Virus record (IMG/VR): IMGVR_UViG_3300043772_000697
Span: 1-41,607 of that record
Source: a virus
Length of the DNA stretch: 41,607 nt
Reading direction: 5' to 3' (one strand)
Position numbers and translations under genes: made by a program. Of the stretch, positions 28,801 to 36,516 are shown one piece after another. Positions within the stretch are counted from its first letter, which is position 1. Every line of letters starts with the position of its first letter. The notes beneath the pieces are model-generated. The model was given only the letters and a program-made list of their open reading frames with translations, did not search any database and was not told the DNA's origin.

Positions 28801-29619
28801 CACGCGCGCGGCGTTCACCGTGGTGTCGGTAATGCTGCGCACCACAGGCGTGGCCTGCTGCACCGTGACGTTGACGCCAACCTCGTTCTCAACGTCGGCA
28901 GCGATCGGCACGTAGCTCTGGTTCTGCGTGCCGTTGCGCGTGTAGACGAGAATGTTCTGGAAGTTGTAGCTGCCATCCGGGTTCTGCAGCGGCGTGTTGT
29001 CGATGAAGACCGACTTGTAGCCGTCTTTCAGGCCCTCGATCTCGCCTTCGCTGATGAGATCCACCAGGTTGGCGTATTGCGTCGAGTTGAGGCTGTCGGC
29101 TGCCTCAGTTGGCGTGTAGGTTTCGCCGCCGCCGCCGCCTTTGCCGCCGCCGCCACCACCGCCTGCGCCAGCAATGCCGAGGCCGAGGCCGGCGTTGTGA
29201 ACCCGGATCCCACCGGCGATGAAGGTGTGATGGCCCTCGACGGTCAGGTTGTAGACGGTGCCGACGCAGAACTCAGCGCGGTCCACGATCGGACGCAGGT
29301 GGCCGTTCTCATCCACCAGGCAATCGTCGGGGCCGAGCGTGTCGATCTCCACGAAGGCGTTGAACTGGTTCAGCACCCAGTGGTTGGGCGTGGCATCCAA
29401 GACGGCACCGCCCCAGAGGCGATAGCGGTTCACCCGCTCGCCTTCGTGCACGTGCACCTTGAGGATCTTGGCGTGATGCAGCTTGCCGCGATCGTCGAAG
29501 CTGACCACCAGGTCGCCAGGCTGCAGCGCCTCAATCGGACGCTGCCCGTCAGGCGTGCGAATCAGCGTGTGCCCGAGAAAGCATCCGCCACCACCACCAG
29601 CACCGACGATCCTGCTCAT
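25831..29619 (-). CDS. Tail tip / host-specificity protein (gpJ-like) with N-terminal Hint domain
   Basis: 1262 aa. Residues 13-142 are an intein-like Hint domain (separate entry) between Gly-rich linkers. From about residue 167 it is lambda gpJ-like: TPTEAADSLNSTQYANLVDL, ISEGEIEGLKDG, then the baseplate-hub-like domains, SDPAWILWDLLTSTRYGLGD, and fibronectin-III-like repeats (IPEAPINLQAVEALYESNGR, TAPPADVTGVSLVPIDQASA). The C-terminus (IGVTGYDMGTADYFTIGSVT) is beta-rich. Without the Hint part it is about 1130 aa, the size of lambda gpJ (1132). It closes the tail tube and contacts the receptor. ATGA overlap with the gpI-like gene. Confidence 0.95.
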   Translation of the reverse strand: MSRIVGAGGGGGCFLGHTLIRTPDGQRPIEALQPGDLVVSFDDRGKLHHAKILKVHVHEGERVNRYRLWGGAVLDATPNHWVLNQFNAFVEIDTLGPDDCLVDENGHLRPIVDRAEFCVGTVYNLTVEGHHTFIAGGIRVHNAGLGLGIAGAGGGGGGGKGGGGGETYTPTEAADSLNSTQYANLVDLISEGEIEGLKDGYKSVFIDNTPLQNPDGSYNFQNILVYTRNGTQNQSYVPIAADVENEVGVNVTVQQATPVVRSITDTTVNAARVTITVPALQLFTDKGDIEGTDVRLQIAVQYNGGGYGTVIDDTIAGRTGDQYQRDYLVSLSGAFPVNIRVTRITADSNSAKLINAFSWSSYTEITYAKLRYPNSALVAVRVDAEQFSSIPARTYLVRGIKVRIPNNATVDAATGRLIYAGIWNGSFGAAQWCSDPAWILWDLLTSTRYGLGDHIQAAQLDKWAFYAASQYASELVPNGFGGTEPRFSCNVNIQTAEEAYKLINDLCSTFRAMPYWSTGALTISQDKPSDPAYLFTLANVSDDGFSYQGGSLKTRPTVAVVSYLDLSLRDIAYEVVEDQTAIAKYGVVTTEVSAFACTSRGQASRIGEWLLYSEQYESEVVTFTASIDAGVLVRPGQVINISDPMRAGARRGGRIAAASTTTITVDNATDLSPSGGTLSVILPDGTVQSRGVASIAGTTVTLASALPSAPNANSIWIYETSNIQASTWRVLSVAEQDQAQYQITALAYNASKYDYIERGRPLAQRDITDLNVIPEAPINLQAVEALYESNGRVLSKLVVSWQPVVGVNQYRYRWRLQNGNWSTSTQQRPDFEIFDTTPGRYEIEVYSVNAGLRSSVLPAKLTFNVFGKTAPPADVTGVSLVPIDQASAIISWTASTELDVKIGGKVLIRHTPLLVGAIWEDSIEIVPAASGNQTQKQVPLLEGTYLLKFEDDGGRRSLNATLIVADLPTPLPRLLVQTYAEDQETPPFSGNVVDMFYNEELDGLVISTGPLVDDLAPPGAGNDNLAQEDGDALLLEDGDQILNEGQAGNWDGLTTIDSPLPPEHGEYEFGSTLDMGGVFDINLQRRFLTRAILLTGLWDEKVELIDSWSEIDDGNIDSVNARLYVRSTTDNPAGTPTWTTWREFANAIVRGRGFQFKTIATSNDPNVNILIDELGCVVELQQRTEQSATLTSGAGTYSVTFAEAFYQPPSIGVTGYDMGTADYFTIGSVTRTGLQVTFRNSGGTAVSRQFTYTAIGYGREIV
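29194..29583 (-). other. Hint (intein-like / BIL-type) domain inside gpJ
   Basis: 130 residues from Cys13 (GCFLGHTLIRTPDG) to His141-Asn142 (GIRVHN), with the block-B motif TPNH (Thr77, His80). All cis-cleavage residues of a Hint domain are present, but the residue after Asn142 is Ala, not Cys/Ser/Thr, as in bacterial intein-like domains that cleave rather than splice efficiently. No homing-endonuclease insert. Both flanks are Gly-rich. Confidence 0.9.
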
Positions 29620-30191
29620 CCGGCCACCTGCACAGTGTCAATGCCGGCCGAGATCACCACCGAGCCCACCAGGGTCTCACCGTAGACGATCGGCACAGGC
29701 AGGCCCTGGCGGCTGGTGTTCTGAATGCCTGAGAAGCTGTAGCTCTTGCGTGGATCTTTCACCGTGTCGCTGGTGGAGCCTGGCGGCACTGTTCGCGGCA
29801 CGGGCGTGAGCAGCTGCGCGACGCCGCCGAGCACCAGGCTGGCGCCGACGCCCACCAGCAGCTGGACGCCGAGAGCGCCGATGCCTGGCACCAAAAAGCC
29901 AACGGCCAGCAGCGCAACGCCCGCAATGATCCGACCCACCGCGCCAGCGCCGGCGACGACGGGAACGATCTTGATTTCCTGCAGGCCGGCCGGGTCGTGC
30001 AGTTCATCCACGGCCAGGTCGTAGCTGCCCACGCTCACCCGGTAATGCTGGTCGACCATGTGCTGCTCCAGCTGCGGGAAGTTGGCCAGCAGGAAGCGCA
30101 CGGCCTCAGCCGCGCTGCTCACCTCGGCCTCAAACTTCCGGCGCTTCAGGAACTTTGCCAGGCGCCCGTAGATGCGGATCGTGCGCAACAT
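29616..30191 (-). CDS. Tail assembly protein (lambda gpI family)
   Basis: 191 aa from ATG 30191, chosen because it overlaps the K-like stop (TGATG); the frame runs 18 codons further up without support. [20 protein letters not shown], then FLLANFPQLEQHMVDQHYRV, is a ubiquitin-like fold as in lambda gpI; the middle (GRIIAGVALLAVGFLVPGIG) is a Gly/Ala/Val-rich hydrophobic stretch, and the C-terminus (SGIQNTSRQGLPVPIVYGE) is the conserved tail. It is needed to assemble the tail tip with gpJ. Not part of the mature virion in lambda. Confidence 0.9.
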   Translation of the reverse strand: MLRTIRIYGRLAKFLKRRKFEAEVSSAAEAVRFLLANFPQLEQHMVDQHYRVSVGSYDLAVDELHDPAGLQEIKIVPVVAGAGAVGRIIAGVALLAVGFLVPGIGALGVQLLVGVGASLVLGGVAQLLTPVPRTVPPGSTSDTVKDPRKSYSFSGIQNTSRQGLPVPIVYGETLVGSVVISAGIDTVQVAG

Positions 30192-30916
30192 CACGCCAGC
30201 CCTAGCCTCCCTGCATCGTAATGGCGCAGCCTGCGCCCGGTGCATTTCATCAGCCAGCCGCCGTAGAGGTCACGGCTGCTGAGCCGGCCGCGGATGTGAT
30301 GGAGCACCAGCTGGTCGCCGATGTAGATGCCGACATGGTTCAGGCCCGGCCCGCTGATGCTCATCAGCACCGCATCGCCCGGTTGCAGCTCATGGTTTTC
30401 GTCGAGCTCGCGGAATCCGGCATCGCGCCAGAACCGATCGAACAGCGGCTCGGCCTCGAACTGCTCCGGCGTCAGTGGGCGCTCCCAGTCCGGCAGCTGC
30501 AGGCCGTGCTCGGCGTACCAGTCCCGCGTCAGCGTCCAGCAGTCGGTGAGCCCCCACACCCATTCGCGGCCGATCAGGGGCGCCTTGTAGCCGGTGGGGC
30601 GCAGCTCGGGACTCCATGCCTCGGTCTTCGGGTTGACGATCCACCAGGGGAGGCCGGTGCGCTCGATCGCCACCAGATCGGCTTGGCTGGGCTGCGGCGG
30701 CGTGACCGGGTGGCTGTGGACCACAGCGAGGATCTCGCCTGCATCCTCGGCCGCGGCGTAGTCGATCGGGTCGAGGATGAACTGCTCAGTGCCGGCCGCC
30801 AGGTTGCGGCAGGGCCAGTAACGCTCGCGGCCCTTGACCACCAGCAGCAGGCCGCAAGCCTCTCGGGGATCCTCGGCCTGGGCGTGCTCGAGTGCTGCTG
30901 TGCGCCAGTCGGTCAT
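30191..30916 (-). CDS. Tail tip protease/hydrolase (lambda gpK family: JAB + NlpC/P60)
   Basis: 241 aa from ATG 30916 (ATGA overlap with the L-like gene). Residues 1-110 are a JAB/MPN metalloprotease: Glu19 (REACGLL), [14 protein letters not shown] (His67, His69, Ser77, Asp80). Residues 115-240 are an NlpC/P60 domain: [12 protein letters not shown] with Cys126, [11 protein letters not shown] with His194, and His206 near the end. Lambda gpK has the same two domains. The peptidase may process tail proteins during assembly and the NlpC part may open peptidoglycan on infection. All key residues are intact. Confidence 0.93.
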   Translation of the reverse strand: MTDWRTAALEHAQAEDPREACGLLLVVKGRERYWPCRNLAAGTEQFILDPIDYAAAEDAGEILAVVHSHPVTPPQPSQADLVAIERTGLPWWIVNPKTEAWSPELRPTGYKAPLIGREWVWGLTDCWTLTRDWYAEHGLQLPDWERPLTPEQFEAEPLFDRFWRDAGFRELDENHELQPGDAVLMSISGPGLNHVGIYIGDQLVLHHIRGRLSSRDLYGGWLMKCTGRRLRHYDAGRLGLA

Positions 30917-31635
30917 GTGAAGAACGTACCCACACCCGGATAGCTTCCGAACGGCAGCTCGGCAGTGGCGCCGAATCTTGCCTTGCAGCTGCTCAGCCGC
31001 TTGCCGCACACGTCAGCCGCAAGGGTGGCCACGGATTGATCATTCTCGTTGAAGTAGCTGGTGCCCACGTAGCCGCACTCGGCTGAGCGGTACTTCCACT
31101 GGCAGATGTTGCTGATGCACTGGCGCTTCGGAGCCCGCACGCCGGCGAGATCGAAGGAAGCCGCCAGCTCGAACTCCACCACGTCGCGCGTCTCGGTGGA
31201 CTTGCGGTCCACGTAGTAGATCTCACGCGGGAACTCGGCTGTCGGGTCCGGCGTGCCGTAGGGGTTCACGCTGCCGGGGAAGTTCACCGCGTCGAGGTAG
31301 CGGGCCAGCGTGCGGATGCGTGTCACCTTGGCGCCCGACAGGCCGTCAGGCAGGCTCAGCAGCAGCGCTGTGATGGTGCCCAACACGTTACTGCAGCGGA
31401 TTTTCGGCCGCGGCAGCGTGCCCTTGCCCTCATAAGTGAAGCCATCAGCCTCAATCGAAAACCGGATGTAGCTGTTGCCAGCCCAGACCACTTCGCCGTT
31501 GGCGTTGAGGTTGACGCCGGCGTGGAAGCGGTAGGTGTCGTTCACGCCGTGCTGCAGCGTGTTCAGCTCCAGCACGAACAGCTCGATGACAGCGCTGGGC
31601 GCAATCGCCTGAAGATCTGAGACGGGAACTGCCAT
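30913..31635 (-). CDS. Minor tail protein (lambda gpL family)
   Basis: 240 aa. N-terminal beta-rich half ([40 protein letters not shown]). The C-terminal half has the Cys set [17 protein letters not shown]...[13 protein letters not shown]; in lambda gpL the matching cysteines hold an iron-sulfur cluster. It forms part of the tail-tip ring under the tape measure end. The order H, M, L, K, I, J is preserved, with ATGA overlap to K. Confidence 0.92.
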   Translation of the reverse strand: MAVPVSDLQAIAPSAVIELFVLELNTLQHGVNDTYRFHAGVNLNANGEVVWAGNSYIRFSIEADGFTYEGKGTLPRPKIRCSNVLGTITALLLSLPDGLSGAKVTRIRTLARYLDAVNFPGSVNPYGTPDPTAEFPREIYYVDRKSTETRDVVEFELAASFDLAGVRAPKRQCISNICQWKYRSAECGYVGTSYFNENDQSVATLAADVCGKRLSSCKARFGATAELPFGSYPGVGTFFT

Positions 31636-31637
31636 CG

Positions 31638-31973
31638 CTACGGCTCAAACACCTGGCGGAACTTGGCGCGGATCGTGTTGAAGTTGCAGGAGCGCAACGT
31701 CACCTGCCAGCTCTCGCACACGTACTTGCCGGCGCTGCCACGGGGTGGCGTCCAGTCAAACGATTCCACGCCGCCGCGGGCGTCCAGGAACGCGGTGATC
31801 AGATCGCGCTCAGAGTCGCTGCGCTCGCTGAAGGTTAGGTCCCACTCTTTCGGGTTGGTGTTCAGGCCGAAGCGGATGCGCTGCTCATAGCCGTCGCCGG
31901 CCTGGAACTTGCGCACCCGAGGCTGGCTGCTCTCGGTGGCCTCAAACGAGGGTGTATAGGCGAACGTACTCAA
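31638..31973 (-). CDS. Minor tail protein (lambda gpM family)
   Basis: 111 aa (SQPRVRKFQAGDGYEQRIRF, GLNTNPKEWDLTFSERSDSE, FDWTPPRG), a clear gpM-type protein of the tail tip. It starts at TTG 31973, which overlaps the stop of the homing-type endonuclease (TTGA). No in-frame ATG is available downstream before conserved sequence, so the usual start was probably changed when the endonuclease gene came in. Confidence 0.9.
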   Translation of the reverse strand: MSTFAYTPSFEATESSQPRVRKFQAGDGYEQRIRFGLNTNPKEWDLTFSERSDSERDLITAFLDARGGVESFDWTPPRGSAGKYVCESWQVTLRSCNFNTIRAKFRQVFEP

Positions 31974-32611
31974 TGCGCCCTCCCAGCAAAGACCTGCTCA
32001 AATGGTAGGCCGCGCTGCAGGCGGGCCAGCGCTGTGCTTTTGGGGACTCCTAGCTGCCTAGCCCACTCAGTTGCGCAATGCGTTTCGCCGTCATGGCAGA
32101 TAAGCACGTTGTTTCGCTTGTTTTGCATCTGTTCCTTCCAAGTAAGCGCCCATCGGCAGTTACCCGGCTCGTAATTGCCGTTTACATCGATTCGCTCTAG
32201 GGACGCACCATTGGGGCGGTCCCCCATGTCTTGCAGGAAATACTCAAAACCATCTAGCCACCGCTGACATACGTTGATGCCACGGCCGCCGTAATAGTTG
32301 AAATGCTTGTAATTTGCTTTTGTGCACCTGCCGACCATGTGCCTGTAGGCCGTGTACTCGGGGCTCCGTGACATGCCATGGCGCGTTGCGACACGAGCTG
32401 CGTTTTCCCTTCTTAAGCATCCACAGCTCTTTGTGTCACCAGATCGCAGGCATCTAGTGGTCGTATCAGTGGTCCCGCCGCAATCACACCTGCATGTCCA
32501 AACAGAGGCCTTATGCCTGTTCTGTTCTTTGTAGGCAACCACAACTAAACGCTCGAAGCGCTGCCCAACGAGATCAGGACCTTTTCTCATGCATGGTCGA
32601 ACGTGCTGCAT
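31970..32611 (-). CDS. Homing-type endonuclease (zinc ribbon + HNH-like)
   Basis: 213 aa from ATG 32611 (ATG 32590 is an alternative). Residues 10-70 have the zinc ribbon TCRCDCGG...KSCGCLR. Residues 85-170 hold the nuclease-like region: YTAYRHMVGRCTKANYKHFN, YYGGRGINVCQRW, LERIDVNGNYEPGNCRWALT, as in free-standing phage homing endonucleases. The C-terminal part (CATEWARQLGVPKSTALARL) is a small HTH. It sits between tape measure and gpM, where lambda has nothing, and its GC is lower than its neighbours: an inserted selfish gene. Confidence 0.85.
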   Translation of the reverse strand: MQHVRPCMRKGPDLVGQRFERLVVVAYKEQNRHKASVWTCRCDCGGTTDTTTRCLRSGDTKSCGCLRRENAARVATRHGMSRSPEYTAYRHMVGRCTKANYKHFNYYGGRGINVCQRWLDGFEYFLQDMGDRPNGASLERIDVNGNYEPGNCRWALTWKEQMQNKRNNVLICHDGETHCATEWARQLGVPKSTALARLQRGLPFEQVFAGRAH

Positions 32612-32623
32612 GGATTCTACCCG

Positions 32624-35600
32624 TTAGGCTGCTAAGAGGCCACCCGGGCGGCGCTGTTTAATCAGCTCCTGCTGCACCGCCTGCGAGATCGCACGGCCCA
32701 GCTGCTCGCCGCGGCCTGCGTCGCCCTGCACCTGGCTGCCGGTGGCGTCCACGTTCACCACCACGTTGGTGCCACCGCCGCCGCCCTTCATCGCCACGGG
32801 GATGCGCCGGCCATCAGGCAGGGGCACGTAGGCTTCGGGCATCGAGCCCTCGCCGAACATGGCCAGCTGCGGGCTGTTGGCGATGCCGCCGCCGGCGTAC
32901 TTGCGCAGGGGCAGCGGGCCGTCGCTGGTCATGATGCCGCCATCGGCGAAGCCGAACGCCGAGGTGATGCCCTTCACGATCGGCGCCACCACCATGGTCT
33001 GCGCGATCTGGCGCGCGATGTCCTTCAGCACGCCAGCCGCAATGCTGCGCAGGCTGTCGCCCCAGTTGTCGGTGCCGTCGATCAGCAGGTCGATCGCGCT
33101 GCCGATGCCGTTGCCGATCGAGTTGGCGATGCCTTGAACCAGCTGCTTCTTCTCCTCGTAGGCCAGCTTGAGGCGCTCGAGCGCCTGCTCCTCGGTGTTG
33201 AGGCCATCGAGGATGCCGGGCTGAGAAGCCAGTCGGCCCTGCGTGGCCTTCAGGATGGCCTCGAGATTCGCACGCTGCTCGGCAGTGATGTCCTTGCTTT
33301 GCAGGTCCAGCACCAGCTGCTGCTGCAGCGCCTGCAGGCTGGCTGTTTCGGCCGTTGCAGCCCGCTCACGCTCTACGGTCTGCCGGGCCAGCTCAGGGCT
33401 CAGCCCACTGCGCTGCAGCTCCAGCAACCGCTCGAAATCTTCCCGCTGCTCGCGCACCGACTTGCGTTGCTGGTCGAGCTCGCTGGTGATGGTGCCGAGC
33501 TCGGCCTGGCGGCTGTTGACCAGCTCACCGGCCGCCGCGGCCAGGCTGGCCGATCGGTTGGCACCAGATGCTGCATCGAGCCGCCTGCCTGCCGCATCGA
33601 CGCCGCTCATGCTGACGCCAGAAGCCGCTGCAGCAGCCGCACCGGGCCGGCCGATCAGTTGCCGCGCGCTGCCCACCGGACGGGCCGCAGAGCCGCCCTG
33701 CAGGTGCAGGAGCCGCATCCGGCCCTCGGGGGTGTCGATCTCCACCGCGAAGCCGCCGGCGCCGGTGAAGCCCAGATCACGCAGCAGGCTCGCGCCGCCC
33801 TTCAGGCTGACGCCGCTGCCGGAGGGAGTGCCGAAGTCGATGCCGCGGTGGAAGCTGCGGCCGAACAGGTTGCGCGGACCGTAGCCGCTGGTGACGCCAA
33901 AGCTCGAGGGGCTGCGGCCGTTCACGCTCAGGTAGCGATCGGCATCAGCAGCCGTGATCCGCCGGCCATCGGCCCAGCGCGCGTCAAGGTGCGGGCCGGT
34001 GCTCTGTCCCGTGCTGCCGGTGCGGGCGATGATGCCGCCCGGTGCCATCGGAACGCCCATGGCACCAGCAGCGCCGCGCGCACCTTCGCGCATCTTGGCC
34101 GCCATCTTCTCGGCGCCGTCCACCAGGATGTCCCGGATCCCGCGCGCCACGTTCAGCTTGTAGTCCTCGAGCGTGCGCTCGAGCTGCACCTTCCGATCGG
34201 TGGCGTTCTGCTCGATCTGGATCTTCTGCTCGGTGAAGCGGCGAGTGGCTTCGTTCAGCCGCGCCTGCGTCTCCAGCGCGTCAGTGCCGAGCCCAGCGCC
34301 GCGCAGCCGCTGCCGCTCGGCCTCCAACGCGAAGTCCTGCTGCTGTTCCTGCACCCGCCGCCGGGCTTCAGCCGTGCTGCGCTCTAGGTCCAAGCGCTGG
34401 TCGCCCAGCTGGCGCTCGAGGTCGGCCGCGCGCTCGATCGACTGCTCGCGGAAGTCCGCCAGCCGCTTCTCCATCTCCTCGCGGATCTTCAGCTGATCGG
34501 CCAGGTTTTTCTTGGCCTTCTCCATGGCCGCAGCGTCGCGCCCTGCCTCGCGCTCCTTCCGCGCAGCCTCCTGGTCTGCCTTCTGCTCAGGGGTTAGCTC
34601 CTGCGCCTTGTCGCGCGCCTTTGCTGCAGCCTGGCGGTTGGATTCCACAATCGCGTCGGTGCGCTGCTTAATGAACGCATCCACCTCGGCGCGGTTGGTG
34701 AACGCGCCGAGAAAGCCGAACTTCTGCCGCGCTTCGCTCTGTGCCTGCAGCTGCGCTATCAGTTTTGACTGAGCCTCACCGCCACCGCCGCCCAGGTCTG
34801 CCGCGCGCTCGAGCACGCGCGTGAAGGCCTGGATCAGCTTGATCGCCGTGGGGCCAAAGGTCTTGGCGATCTGGATCCCGAGCCGCTCGGTGGCGATCTG
34901 CAGATCCTTGACGGCCTGCGCGCCGGTGTTGAACTGTTCGTTCAGCTTGCCGAGCTGGGTCTCCTTCAGCTTGTTCAGCGCCGACAGCACCACGTCGGTG
35001 GTGACCTTGCCATCAGAGGCAAGCTCCTTCAGCTGGCCGATCGTGACGCCGAGCTCCTTCGCGATCGCCTGAGCGACCAGCGGCGCCTGCTCGCGGATCG
35101 AGCGCAGTTCCTCACCCTGCAGCACGCCGGACGCCAGGCCCTGCTTCAGCTGGATCAGCGCGTTGCTAATCTCCTGCGCCGTGGCACCGCTGTTGCGGGC
35201 CGCGGCAGAGAAGCCGATGAAGGCGCCCTCGAGCTCCTTCAGGGTGATGCCTGTGGGGCGCAGCGAGGCGTAGAGGCTGGCGAAGCTGTCCTGCGCTTCG
35301 GTGTTGCTGATCCGCAGCGTCTTGGCGATCCGCTCAGTGGCAGCCTGCGCCTGGTTGTATTCGCCGAACTGGTTGGTGAGCGCGCGGAGGCGCACCTGCG
35401 CGCTCTCGGCCTGCATCCCGACATCGGCCACATACTTGACGGCCAGCGTGCCACCAGCGGCCGCCGCAAGGCCTCCCAAGCCGCCGCCCATGGCGAGCAG
35501 GCCCGTGACACCACCGCGGCCTGATGCAGCGCCTGTGGCCTTCGCCTGCTGTCGCTGCAGCTTCTCCAGCTCGGCGGTGTAGAACTTGAACTGCCGGCTG

Positions 35601-35836
35601 CCTAGCGCCGCCTCATTGCGCAGTGAGGTCAGCACCTGCACCTGGCGGTTCAGGGAGTTCAGCGAAGTGCCGGCCGCCGTCGAGAGCTTCTTGTTCGCCG
35701 CGTAGAGCTGGTCGAGGTCCTTGCTGGTGCGGGTGGCCTGTTGGGCCATGCCCTGCAGCCCGCGCTTCAGCTGGTCGAGCCCCGTGCCCTCCAGCTTCGC
35801 GGTGAACTTAATCGCGGTGTCGAGGGTCATCGCCAT
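32624..35836 (-). CDS. Tape measure protein with embedded M23-like peptidase segment
   Basis: 1070 aa; its length sets tail length (roughly 1.5 angstrom per residue, so about 150-160 nm). Residues 1-340 are the tape-measure domain (FIGFSAAARNSGATAQEISN, GELRSIREQAPLVAQAIAKE-like core), with a hydrophobic segment at 108-130 (GLLAMGGGLGGLAAAAGGTL). Residues 395-590 are a charged coiled coil. Residues about 605-712 contain M23-peptidase motifs in changed order (TGQSTGPHLDAR, then GRSFHRGIDFGTPSG, then MRLLHL). Residues 800-930 are another coiled coil; the C-terminal part (GNGIGSAIDLLIDGTDNWGD) is as in other tape measures. The peptidase may help DNA injection through the wall. Confidence 0.93.
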   Translation of the reverse strand: MAMTLDTAIKFTAKLEGTGLDQLKRGLQGMAQQATRTSKDLDQLYAANKKLSTAAGTSLNSLNRQVQVLTSLRNEAALGSRQFKFYTAELEKLQRQQAKATGAASGRGGVTGLLAMGGGLGGLAAAAGGTLAVKYVADVGMQAESAQVRLRALTNQFGEYNQAQAATERIAKTLRISNTEAQDSFASLYASLRPTGITLKELEGAFIGFSAAARNSGATAQEISNALIQLKQGLASGVLQGEELRSIREQAPLVAQAIAKELGVTIGQLKELASDGKVTTDVVLSALNKLKETQLGKLNEQFNTGAQAVKDLQIATERLGIQIAKTFGPTAIKLIQAFTRVLERAADLGGGGGEAQSKLIAQLQAQSEARQKFGFLGAFTNRAEVDAFIKQRTDAIVESNRQAAAKARDKAQELTPEQKADQEAARKEREAGRDAAAMEKAKKNLADQLKIREEMEKRLADFREQSIERAADLERQLGDQRLDLERSTAEARRRVQEQQQDFALEAERQRLRGAGLGTDALETQARLNEATRRFTEQKIQIEQNATDRKVQLERTLEDYKLNVARGIRDILVDGAEKMAAKMREGARGAAGAMGVPMAPGGIIARTGSTGQSTGPHLDARWADGRRITAADADRYLSVNGRSPSSFGVTSGYGPRNLFGRSFHRGIDFGTPSGSGVSLKGGASLLRDLGFTGAGGFAVEIDTPEGRMRLLHLQGGSAARPVGSARQLIGRPGAAAAAASGVSMSGVDAAGRRLDAASGANRSASLAAAAGELVNSRQAELGTITSELDQQRKSVREQREDFERLLELQRSGLSPELARQTVERERAATAETASLQALQQQLVLDLQSKDITAEQRANLEAILKATQGRLASQPGILDGLNTEEQALERLKLAYEEKKQLVQGIANSIGNGIGSAIDLLIDGTDNWGDSLRSIAAGVLKDIARQIAQTMVVAPIVKGITSAFGFADGGIMTSDGPLPLRKYAGGGIANSPQLAMFGEGSMPEAYVPLPDGRRIPVAMKGGGGGTNVVVNVDATGSQVQGDAGRGEQLGRAISQAVQQELIKQRRPGGLLAA

Positions 35837-35839
35837 GGC

Positions 35840-36082
35840 TCAGCCCTCCCGGTTCATCGCCGCCAGCGCTGCGCCTTCCATCACCTGCAGGTCCTCCAGG
35901 AGCGCGCGCGGGTCGTCCACTGAGTACATCTTAAAGAGCCAGGCCAGCACCGAGTAATCGAGCCCGATCGCCCCGCCTGCACTGGTGCGCCACTGCGTCT
36001 GCACTCGGCACCACATCAGCACGGCCTCCCAGTTCTCTGGCCACACCTCGAACTCATCCGGCGCCGGCTCCTCGATGATCAC
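35840..36082 (-). CDS. Tail assembly chaperone T frame (made as G-T fusion by frameshift)
   Basis: 80 codons as a separate GTG-started frame (VIIEEPAPDEFEVWPENWEA, then DYSVLAWLFKMY), resembling DUF1799/gpT-type proteins. The frame is open upstream to 36163, and a -1 slip at 36163-36169 joins it to the G gene, giving a 221-residue G-T protein (114 + 107). In lambda the gpG-gpGT ratio from such a slip controls tape measure coating and tail tube assembly. Independent initiation at the GTG is less likely. Confidence 0.85.
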   Translation of the reverse strand: MIIEEPAPDEFEVWPENWEAVLMWCRVQTQWRTSAGGAIGLDYSVLAWLFKMYSVDDPRALLEDLQVMEGAALAAMNREG

Positions 36083-36128
36083 GCCGAAAGCGGCCGCGTC
36101 ATCGTTCAGCTGCTTGCCGCTGTCCTTT

Positions 36129-36169
36129 CCGCCGCCGGCCCAATGCTCGGCGGCGGCTGTCAGTTTTTT
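36129..36169 (-). promoter_or_regulatory. Programmed -1 frameshift signal (G to T)
   Basis: Minus strand, reading down from 36169: slippery heptamer A AAA AAC (36169-36163) in the correct phase (AGA AAA AAC TGA), 6-base spacer TGACAG (36162-36157) that contains the zero-frame stop, then a hairpin: CCGCCGCC (36156-36149), 12-base loop, GGCGGCGG (36136-36129), eight GC pairs. All three parts of a classic -1 signal are present. Confidence 0.9.
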
Positions 36170-36504
36170 CTCTTGCCCTTGCTCAGGCTGTCGAGCCAGC
36201 TGCTGACCACCGCGGCAGACACCAGCGGCACATTCAGCAGGTCGGCCTTCGCCTTCTCGCTGTAGGGCACCTCGCCCGACTTGGCGTCCTGGATCCCGCT
36301 CCAGCCCACCAGCACCTGATCGCAGAGCTCATCATCAGTCAGGTCGCCCGACTGGATCTGATCCCAGATCTCGCGGATCCGCGCCTGCGGCAGCCGCTTG
36401 AACTCGGCATCAAAGGTCTGTTTGTCGAACCGGCCACCATCGATGGGAAACTCGACGGTGACCGGCCAGGTGTACGACTCGCTCTGAGACAGAACGAAAG
36501 CCAT
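36160..36504 (-). CDS. Tail assembly chaperone G
   Basis: 114 aa (VTVEFPIDGGRFDKQTFDAE, FKRLPQARIREIWDQIQ, DELCDQVLVGWSGIQDAKSG, PLVSAAVVSSWLDSLSKGKR). This is the gpG-type chaperone that binds the tape measure protein during tail assembly. The end of the gene, Lys-Arg-Lys-Asn encoded by AAG AGA AAA AAC, is the slip site into the T frame. It follows the tail tube gene and precedes the tape measure as in lambda. Confidence 0.88.
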   Translation of the reverse strand: MAFVLSQSESYTWPVTVEFPIDGGRFDKQTFDAEFKRLPQARIREIWDQIQSGDLTDDELCDQVLVGWSGIQDAKSGEVPYSEKAKADLLNVPLVSAAVVSSWLDSLSKGKRKN

Positions 36505-36516
36505 TCAGGGCTCCTA

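Noticed and set aside
23483-29619. Diversity-generating retroelement variable region
   Set aside because: No reverse transcriptase gene and no template/variable repeat pair was seen in the window.
33134-34387. Plus-strand reading frame of 417 codons inside the tape measure
   Set aside because: Antisense shadow of a repetitive Gln/Ala/Arg-rich coiled coil.
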